Source: Martinezella hainanensis (GTDB taxonomy: Bacteria > Pseudomonadota > Alphaproteobacteria > Rhizobiales > Rhizobiaceae). Taken from it: a DNA stretch of 64,000 bases. The stretch covers positions 682,001 through 746,000 of the forward strand of contig NZ_FMAC01000001.1 of the NCBI RefSeq assembly GCF_900094555.1, read 5' to 3'. The notes under the pieces were generated by a model that saw only the letters and a program-made list of their open reading frames with translations, was not told the origin of the DNA and made no database searches. Within the stretch, counting starts at the first letter, position 1. Every line of letters starts with the position of its first letter. Positions 58,659 to 64,000 of the stretch are shown one piece after another. The position numbers and the translations under genes are program-made.

Positions 58659-59906
58659 TCAACCCGCCTGATCGCGCAACTCCACGACCGAAGCTCCCCT
58701 CTTCACGATATCATTGTCGATGATCGAAAATGCGCGGTTCAGATGTCCTTCGAAGACGAGCGTCGGCTCGTCGACGATAACGCGCAGCTCCGGCATGCCC
58801 TCCATGCGCACGACATGCGATTCCGCCAAACCTTCCGTTATGCCCTCGATCAGCAGATCGTAGTAGCGTACGCCCGGACCCGTGATGACGATCGGCATCC
58901 GCTCATGCAGGCTCAAGACACGCGAAAGGCCATTGCCGAGCGCCAGGCCGGCCTGGCGAAAGGCCAGCACGTTGCGACGCCCGCCCTGGCGTGCACTCGC
59001 GGCGATCTTGTCGAGCTCGGCGATTGGCACGAACTTCGCGGGGATCGTGTCAAGTGGCACGTCGAAGGCCGTGCGCAGCATGGCGTAGAAACCGGCATAG
59101 GCCTCGATACATCCGCGCGCGCCACAGCGACAAAGACCGCCGCCCGGCACATGCATCATATGCCCGAAATTCGGCGCCGATATTTGGTGATTGCCTTCGT
59201 GGTCTCGCCGCACGATGCCAAGCCCGATGCTGTGACCGAGTGACAGCGCCGCCATCGCGCGGAAATCGCCATGCTTATTGGTCTCCTCCTGCCGCCCCAG
59301 GGCCGCGGCTACCAGCAGAGTCTCGTTGCCGAGAATGATTTGCGCCGACCATTCGTCGCGAAGCACGGCGGCGAAATCGATTTCCTCACGCCCGAAGATC
59401 GGCGACCAGCGCAGCACCGGCTCGGACGCATCGACGAGCCCCTTGCTGCTGATCGAGATCATCAGCACCTTGTCGCGCGGCAATTGCGAGCGGGTGACGA
59501 TGCGGCTCAAGGCATCGCGCAATCCGGCCACGAAGCGCTCGACGCCCGTGGCGTTCTGCTGCCTGTCCTCGGTAAAGCGGTCTATCAGCCGGCCGGTATA
59601 GTCGACGAGGGAATATTGCACGGCATCCGACGAAATGACGACGACGATCAGATAGCCGCAATCGCGCCGCTGCGAAAACAGTACGCGTGGCCGGCCGCGG
59701 CCGCTGCCAGCCTGTTGTTCCGCCTTTTCGATGATCTGCGCCCGCTCCAGATCCGCCGTGATGACCGATACGGTCGCGGAGGAAAGCTTCGTGAAATCAG
59801 AAAGCTCGGTATGGGCGAGCGGGCCATGCCGACGCAGCGCCGACAAGACCAAAGCGCTGTTCTTTTGACGGACCAATTCGGTGCTCGATTTGGCCAGCAT
59901 TGGCAA
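58659..59906 (-). CDS. xylR: ROK family repressor, likely XylR
   Basis: A 415-residue ROK regulator. The N-terminal winged helix is VLSALRRHGPLAHTELSDFTKLSSATVSVITADLERAQIIEKAE. The ROK domain has GHSIGLGIVRRDHEGN and the zinc-type CRCGARGCIEAYAGFYAML. It is divergent from xylF, and the gap holds a strong palindrome. It most likely represses xylFHG in the absence of xylose; this is inferred from context. Confidence 0.86.
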   Translation of the reverse strand: MPMLAKSSTELVRQKNSALVLSALRRHGPLAHTELSDFTKLSSATVSVITADLERAQIIEKAEQQAGSGRGRPRVLFSQRRDCGYLIVVVISSDAVQYSLVDYTGRLIDRFTEDRQQNATGVERFVAGLRDALSRIVTRSQLPRDKVLMISISSKGLVDASEPVLRWSPIFGREEIDFAAVLRDEWSAQIILGNETLLVAAALGRQEETNKHGDFRAMAALSLGHSIGLGIVRRDHEGNHQISAPNFGHMMHVPGGGLCRCGARGCIEAYAGFYAMLRTAFDVPLDTIPAKFVPIAELDKIAASARQGGRRNVLAFRQAGLALGNGLSRVLSLHERMPIVITGPGVRYYDLLIEGITEGLAESHVVRMEGMPELRVIVDEPTLVFEGHLNRAFSIIDNDIVKRGASVVELRDQAG

Positions 59907-60017
59907 ACTCCCTGCTCATTCAACCCTCCTCCTCCGCAGCCCGTAATAGCTTTTTCGGATGACCGATGAAACCTGGCAGTGCGGGTGTTGACAGCTGAAA
60001 AAATCTCTGACACTAAA

Positions 60018-60036
60018 TTTCTCGACTGTCGAGAAA
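60018..60036. promoter_or_regulatory. palindrome between xylR and xylF, likely XylR operator
   Basis: TTTCTCGAC, T, GTCGAGAAA is a perfect 9-base dyad with one central base, lying in the 217-base divergent gap. ROK repressors bind such inverted repeats. It is about 90 bases before the xylF start. Confidence 0.6.
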
Positions 60037-60123
60037 AAAGTCCAAAGCTTTTCTTGTCAGCATTTTCGCCGCGGCCGACGGGAGTTCAGGATACGTGCGG
60101 TCGCATTCAATCGGGAGGATCAC

Positions 60124-61164
60124 ATGAAAGCTTTCATCAAGCTGGCTGCGGGCGCAGCCATCGTTTTGACCATGCAGACGGCTGCCTTCGCCAAGGATCT
60201 CGTCGTCGGCGTTTCCTGGTCGAACTTCCAGGAAGAGCGTTGGAAGACGGATGAAGCAGCCATCAAGAAGGCGCTCGCAGCAGCCGGCGCCAAGTACATT
60301 TCCGCCGACGCCCAGTCGTCCGCTTCCAAGCAGCTGACGGACGTCGAGTCGCTGATTTCGCAGGGCGCCAATGCCCTCATCATCCTGGCGCAGGATTCCG
60401 ACGCCATCGGCCCCGCCGTTGAAAAGGCTGCCGACGAAGGCATTCCGGTTGTCGGCTACGACCGCCTGATCGAAAATCCGGCCGCCTTCTACATCACCTT
60501 CGACAACAAGGAAGTGGGCCGCATGCAGGCTCGCGAAGTTCTGAAGGCAAAGCCGGAAGGCAACTACGTCTTCATCAAGGGCTCGTCGTCTGATCCGAAC
60601 GCCGACTTCCTCTTCTCCGGTCAGATCGAAGTGCTGAAGTCCGCCATCGACGCCGGCAAGATCAAGAACGTCGGCGAAGCCTACACGGACGGCTGGCTGC
60701 CGCAGAACGCACAGCGCAACATGGAGCAGTTCCTGACCGCCAACAACAACAAGGTTGATGCGGTCGTCGCCTCCAACGACGGCACCGCCGGCGGCGCTGT
60801 TGCTGCCCTCGATGCCCAGGGCCTCGCAGGCTCCGTACCGGTTTCTGGCCAGGATGCCGACAAGGCAGCCCTGAACCGCATCGCGCTCGGCACGCAGACC
60901 GTTTCGGTCTGGAAGGACTCGCGTGAACTCGGCAAGCGCGCCGCTGAAATCGCCCTTGCTCTTGCCGGCGGCAAGACCCAGGACCAGATCGACGGCGTCC
61001 AGACCTTCAACGGCGGCCCGAAGCATGTCGCAATGAAGTCGGTCTTCCTGACCCCGATCCCGATCACCAAGGACAACCTGAATGTCGTCATCGACGCAGG
61101 CTGGATCTCCAAGGCTGAAGCCTGCCAGGGCGTCAAGGCCGGCAGCGTCGCTGCCTGCAAATAA
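60124..61164 (+). CDS. xylF: D-xylose ABC transporter substrate-binding protein
   Basis: A 346-residue periplasmic protein with signal peptide [25 protein letters not shown]. The mature part ([89 protein letters not shown]) is typical of XylF. GGGAGGATC lies before the ATG. It leads the xylFHG operon, divergent from xylR. Substrate is D-xylose by family. Confidence 0.93.
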   Translation: MKAFIKLAAGAAIVLTMQTAAFAKDLVVGVSWSNFQEERWKTDEAAIKKALAAAGAKYISADAQSSASKQLTDVESLISQGANALIILAQDSDAIGPAVEKAADEGIPVVGYDRLIENPAAFYITFDNKEVGRMQAREVLKAKPEGNYVFIKGSSSDPNADFLFSGQIEVLKSAIDAGKIKNVGEAYTDGWLPQNAQRNMEQFLTANNNKVDAVVASNDGTAGGAVAALDAQGLAGSVPVSGQDADKAALNRIALGTQTVSVWKDSRELGKRAAEIALALAGGKTQDQIDGVQTFNGGPKHVAMKSVFLTPIPITKDNLNVVIDAGWISKAEACQGVKAGSVAACK

Positions 61165-61200
61165 GCACCCGGCTTGACGGGTTGACCCGAAGATAATGCC

Positions 61201-61231
61201 GACGCCGCAAGGGGCTCTCCGTTGCGGCGTC
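61201..61231 (+). terminator. hairpin between xylF and xylH
   Basis: GACGCCGCAA pairs with TTGCGGCGTC across eleven bases, 36 bases after the xylF stop. No T run follows. It is likely an attenuating or message-stabilising stem in the 291-base gap, which holds no other gene. Confidence 0.6.
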
Positions 61232-61455
61232 GAATGCGGATGAGAGGCCCGCAACCAAACCCAGAATGGGAATGAAGGCCTCCCGCATGTGTTGCGTCAT
61301 CGCATATCCGATCGACCCGCCGGACGGCGGTCGTGGAACCGGGAAAACCGGATGGGCGAGCGATGACGTCTATTGTGACCAGCGCGGATACTGCCCAGCG
61401 ATCAAGAAAGAGCATTCGCGGGCCTGCGCCCAACAAGTGGGAGAACGGCAAAGCG

Positions 61456-62769
61456 ATGGCCGACATGACACATTCCACAACATCGAGCGGTCCGCGCAAG
61501 GCAGAGGAAGGTGCGTTTACGCGCTTCCTGCGCGCGACCGAAATCGATACGCGCCTGCTTGGCATGATCGGCGCGCTGCTGATCATCTGGATCGGCTTCG
61601 ACGTCTATACGGGCGGCCTCTTTCTGACCCCCAGAAACCTCTGGAACCTTTCCGTCCAGACCTGCGAGATCGCGGTGCTGGCGACCGGCATGGTGCTCGT
61701 CATCGTCACCCGCAACATCGACCTTTCCGTCGGCTCCCTGCTCGGCTTCGTCGCCATGATCATGGGTGTCATCCAGGCGAAGTACCTTCCCACCTATCTC
61801 GGCTTCGACAGCTCCTGGACCTGGGTCATCACGTTGATCTGCGGCCTCGTCGTCGGCACGCTGATCGGCACCTTCCAGGGCGTCATCATCGCTTTCCTGA
61901 ATGTCCCCTCCTTCATCGTCACGCTCGGCGGCCTTCTCGCCTGGCGCGGCCTTGCCTGGTACGTCACCAGCGGCCAGACTGTTGCGCCGCTCGATGCCAC
62001 ATTCCGCATCATGGGCGGCGGCGCCGAAGGCTCGATCGGCGCAACGTGGAGCTGGATACTCGGCGCGCTCGCCTGCGTGTTCATCGTTCTCGGCATTATC
62101 GGCGGACGCCATCAGCGCAAGCGCTTCAACTTCCCGCGCCGGCCGCTCTGGGCCGAATATTTCCTCGCCATCCTCGGCTCCGCCCTCGTCCTCGTCACTA
62201 TCTACGTCTTCAACATCTATTACTGGCCGGTCGGCATCGCCAAGAAATATGCGACAGAACACAATATCCCCTGGCCGGAAACCGGGCTCGATATCCCCTA
62301 CGGCATCGCGGTACCCGTGCTGATCGCCGTTGGCATCGGCATCATCATGACCTTCATCGCCACCCGCCTGCGCTTCGGCCGCTATGTCTTCGCGATCGGC
62401 GGCAATCCGGAAGCAGCGGAACTCGCAGGCATCAAGACCCGCTGGGTGACGGTGCGCATCTTCGCGCTGATGGGCTTGCTTGCAGCCGTCGCTGCAGCTA
62501 TCTCCACGGCCCGCTTGAATGCCGCCGCCAATTCGCAGGGCACGACCTACGAACTCTTCACCATCGCTGCAGCCGTCATCGGCGGCACGTCGCTGGCCGG
62601 CGGCAGCGGCACCATCGCCGGCGCCATGCTCGGCGCATTGGTCATGCAATCGCTGCAATCGGGCATGGGTCTCGCCAATGTCGACACGCCGATCCAGAAC
62701 GTCGTCGTCGGCGTCGTGCTCGTCATCGCCGTCTGGCTCGACATCGTCTATCGCTCGCGCGCCAAGTAA
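61456..62769 (+). CDS. xylH: D-xylose ABC transporter permease
   Basis: A 437-residue permease from ATG 61456, with GGGAGA upstream. Core motifs are ATGMVLVIVTRNIDLSVGSLLGFVAMIMG, NVPSFIVTLGGLLAWRGLAWYVTSGQT, FAIGGNPEAAELAGIKTRW and AAAVIGGTSLAGGSGTIAGAMLGALVMQSLQSGM. Around ten helices are seen. Earlier in-frame ATGs (61333, 61363) would add a basic unrelated head. It follows xylF and precedes xylG. Confidence 0.92.
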   Translation: MADMTHSTTSSGPRKAEEGAFTRFLRATEIDTRLLGMIGALLIIWIGFDVYTGGLFLTPRNLWNLSVQTCEIAVLATGMVLVIVTRNIDLSVGSLLGFVAMIMGVIQAKYLPTYLGFDSSWTWVITLICGLVVGTLIGTFQGVIIAFLNVPSFIVTLGGLLAWRGLAWYVTSGQTVAPLDATFRIMGGGAEGSIGATWSWILGALACVFIVLGIIGGRHQRKRFNFPRRPLWAEYFLAILGSALVLVTIYVFNIYYWPVGIAKKYATEHNIPWPETGLDIPYGIAVPVLIAVGIGIIMTFIATRLRFGRYVFAIGGNPEAAELAGIKTRWVTVRIFALMGLLAAVAAAISTARLNAAANSQGTTYELFTIAAAVIGGTSLAGGSGTIAGAMLGALVMQSLQSGMGLANVDTPIQNVVVGVVLVIAVWLDIVYRSRAK

Positions 62770-62784
62770 AAGGAATTCTGAACC

Positions 62785-63567
62785 ATGACGGATCAAACCA
62801 CTCCGCTTGTGGAAATGAAGAACATTTCCATCTCCTTCGGCGGCATCCACGCGGTCGACAACGCCTCGGTGGACCTTTACCCCGGCGAAGTCGTGGCACT
62901 CCTCGGCCATAACGGCGCCGGCAAGTCGACGCTGATCAAGATCCTCTCCGGCGCCTACAAGCGCGACAGCGGCGATATCCTGATCAACGGTGAACCCGCC
63001 GATATCCGCAGCCCGCGCGACGCCAAGAAATACGGCATCGAGACGATCTACCAGACGCTCGCCGTCGCCGACAATGTCGACGCCGCCGCCAACCTCTATC
63101 TCGGCCGCGAGCTGCAGACCCGCTGGGGCACGCTCGACGACGTCGCGATGGAGGCCAAGGCACGCGAAGTGATGGGACGCCTCAACCCCAACTTCAAGCG
63201 CTTCAAGGAGCCGGTGAAGGCACTCTCCGGCGGCCAGCGCCAGTCGGTCGCGATCGCCCGCGCCATCCTCTTCGATGCCCGCATCCTGATCATGGACGAG
63301 CCGACGGCGGCACTCGGCCCCCAGGAGACGGCGCAGGTCGGTGAGCTGATCAAGCAGCTGAAGAAGGAAGGCATCGGCATCTTCCTCATCAGCCACGACA
63401 TCCACGACGTCTTCGACCTCGCCGACCGCGTCTCGGTCATGAAGAACGGCCAGGTCGTCGGCCACGCCCGCACCGAAGACGTCACCAAGGACGAAGTCCT
63501 CGGCATGATCATCCTCGGCAAGGTGCCGCCAAAGGCCACCCCCGGCCCCGGCGCCATGAAGGAATGA
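62785..63567 (+). CDS. xylG: D-xylose ABC transporter ATP-binding protein (half-size)
   Basis: A 260-residue ATPase with one domain: Walker [17 protein letters not shown], signature [32 protein letters not shown], and switch His in [13 protein letters not shown]. Most sugar-family XylG/RbsA proteins have two domains in about 500 residues. A single domain, as in the FrcA-type transporters, would work as a homodimer. It lies 15 bases after xylH. A GC-rich hairpin follows. Confidence 0.92.
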   Translation: MTDQTTPLVEMKNISISFGGIHAVDNASVDLYPGEVVALLGHNGAGKSTLIKILSGAYKRDSGDILINGEPADIRSPRDAKKYGIETIYQTLAVADNVDAAANLYLGRELQTRWGTLDDVAMEAKAREVMGRLNPNFKRFKEPVKALSGGQRQSVAIARAILFDARILIMDEPTAALGPQETAQVGELIKQLKKEGIGIFLISHDIHDVFDLADRVSVMKNGQVVGHARTEDVTKDEVLGMIILGKVPPKATPGPGAMKE

Positions 63568-63588
63568 GCCGAAACCGCCGATGACGAC

Positions 63589-63617
63589 AAGGCCGCGCGC
63601 CAAAAGCCCGCGGCCTT
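63589..63617 (+). terminator. hairpin after xylG
   Basis: AAGGCCGCG pairs with CGCGGCCTT. A C-rich stretch, not a T run, follows, so termination strength is uncertain. Confidence 0.5.
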
Positions 63618-63728
63618 CCCCACCAAAACGTCCGATCTCACGCTTTCCTGAATTTTCCGCATTGAAGCCAAGCGCTTCCTAGGCTAAGAACCAGCCATCG
63701 GACAGGCGATTCAAAACCGCCACGGCAT

Positions 63729-63805
63729 GCACCCGTAGCTCAGCTGGATAGAGTGTTGGATTCCGATTCCAAAGGTCACAGGTTCGAATCCTGTCGGGTG
63801 CGCCA
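63729..63805 (+). tRNA. tRNA-Arg (CCG), with encoded CCA
   Basis: A 77-base cloverleaf: acceptor GCACCCG pairs with CGGGTGC, D arm GCTC...GAG, anticodon stem TTGGA/TCCAA with CCG at 63763-63765 reading CGG, T arm ACAGG-TTCGAAT-CCTGT, discriminator G and CCA. The gene stands alone after the xylose operon. Confidence 0.95.
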
Positions 63806-63943
63806 AATTTTTCCAACTCTGGCCTATTTAAGAACGCCGAACACCGCCGATTGCCCGCACAAAAGACGCCCGAAAAATGGTCTGCAGTGAAGAAACGTAG
63901 AAACGGCGGCAATCGGCAGTGAGAAGTTCGAATCGCTTTCTGC

Positions 63944-64000
63944 TCATTCCTTCCCCGCGCAGAAGTCACGAATAGCGTCCGTCAACGTGGTGTAATTTGG
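63944..64000 (-). CDS. possible C-terminal end of a gene entering from the right edge
   Basis: The minus strand from the edge reads PNYTTLTDAIRDFCAGKE and a stop at 63944. The composition is protein-like, but 18 codons cannot prove it. If real, it is transcribed toward the tRNA gene. I do not recognise the family. The 138 bases between the tRNA and this stop show no other feature. Confidence 0.3.
   Translation of the reverse strand, partial: PNYTTLTDAIRDFCAGKE

Noticed and set aside
61266..62912. A 548-codon plus-strand ORF overlapping xylH in another frame
   Set aside because: It is Arg/His-rich and frame-shifted against xylH, with no domain.
61402..63603. A 733-codon minus-strand ORF opposite xylH and xylG
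   Set aside because: It is Asp/Ala/Glu-rich low-complexity antisense of two clear transporter genes.
63679..63969. Minus-strand ORF with a [24 protein letters not shown] segment
   Set aside because: This is the well-known false protein read from the antisense strand of a tRNA gene; the true feature is tRNA-Arg.
1..64000. CRISPR arrays, prophage or insertion sequences
   Set aside because: No regularly spaced repeats, transposase or phage structural motifs were seen; only scattered intergenic palindromes.

Overview
The window is a 64 kb chromosomal segment from a member of the Rhizobiaceae, most likely Rhizobium sensu lato. The evidence is a BacA/SbmA peptide transporter, the chvE-gguABC sugar locus with a divergent GbpR regulator, an inositol dehydrogenase behind a rhizobial IolR-type site, a 3-hydroxybutyrate dehydrogenase, and several mosaic palindromic intergenic elements of the RIME type. 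Gene density is high, coding is GC-rich throughout, and I saw no insertion sequence, prophage or CRISPR array.

Layout. 1-12.9 kb: start of der (cut by the edge), a TPR membrane protein, NnrU, a secreted polysaccharide deacetylase, bacA, a PadR regulator behind a tandemly duplicated control region, methionine aminopeptidase, a GNAT enzyme, an ECF42-type sigma operon (YCII/DGPF, sigma, SRPBCC, DoxX), an LD-carboxypeptidase, an unassigned protein and glpK. 13-27.3 kb: bdhA, then a purine-degradation island: xdhAB, PuuD urate oxidase, guanine deaminase, an FMN hydroxy-acid oxidase, and on the minus strand puuE, uraD, a HepT-like gene, allA, uraH and a phosphoesterase. Together these cover guanine -> xanthine -> urate -> hydroxyisourate -> OHCU -> allantoin -> allantoate, plus ureidoglycolate -> glyoxylate. 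xdhC and an allantoate hydrolase are not in the window.

27.4-45.4 kb: DUF1045, a head-to-head FAD oxidase/MnmD pair equivalent to a split MnmC, AraC/SDR and TetR/SDR pairs, a PAS hybrid histidine kinase with a CtrA-like box upstream, a non-pyrrolysine MttB-family protein, a DEAD-box helicase with a long leader, an EamA transporter, and an ATP-grasp / alpha-E / transglutaminase cassette. 45.4-55.1 kb: a sugar-acid operon on the minus strand (chvE-gguA-gguB-gguC-aldehyde dehydrogenase-arabonate dehydratase) with the divergent gbpR. It looks like uptake of arabinose/galactose-type sugars followed by non-phosphorylative degradation to 2-oxoglutarate. 55-64 kb: a protein with a J-domain-like tail, idhA, an ArsR/SRPBCC pair, a ClpP paralogue, the xylose locus xylR/xylFHG, tRNA-Arg(CCG), and a possible gene end at the right edge.

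I did not find a clearly new multi-gene system. The strongest leads are: the arabonate operon in which GguC (FAH family) may fill the dehydratase step; the duplicated operator/start of the PadR gene; the structured leader of the helicase; the split MnmC with interlocked start codons; and an orphan HepT-like protein whose RNase-motif His is Gln. All product names rest on reading motifs by eye; no database search was run.
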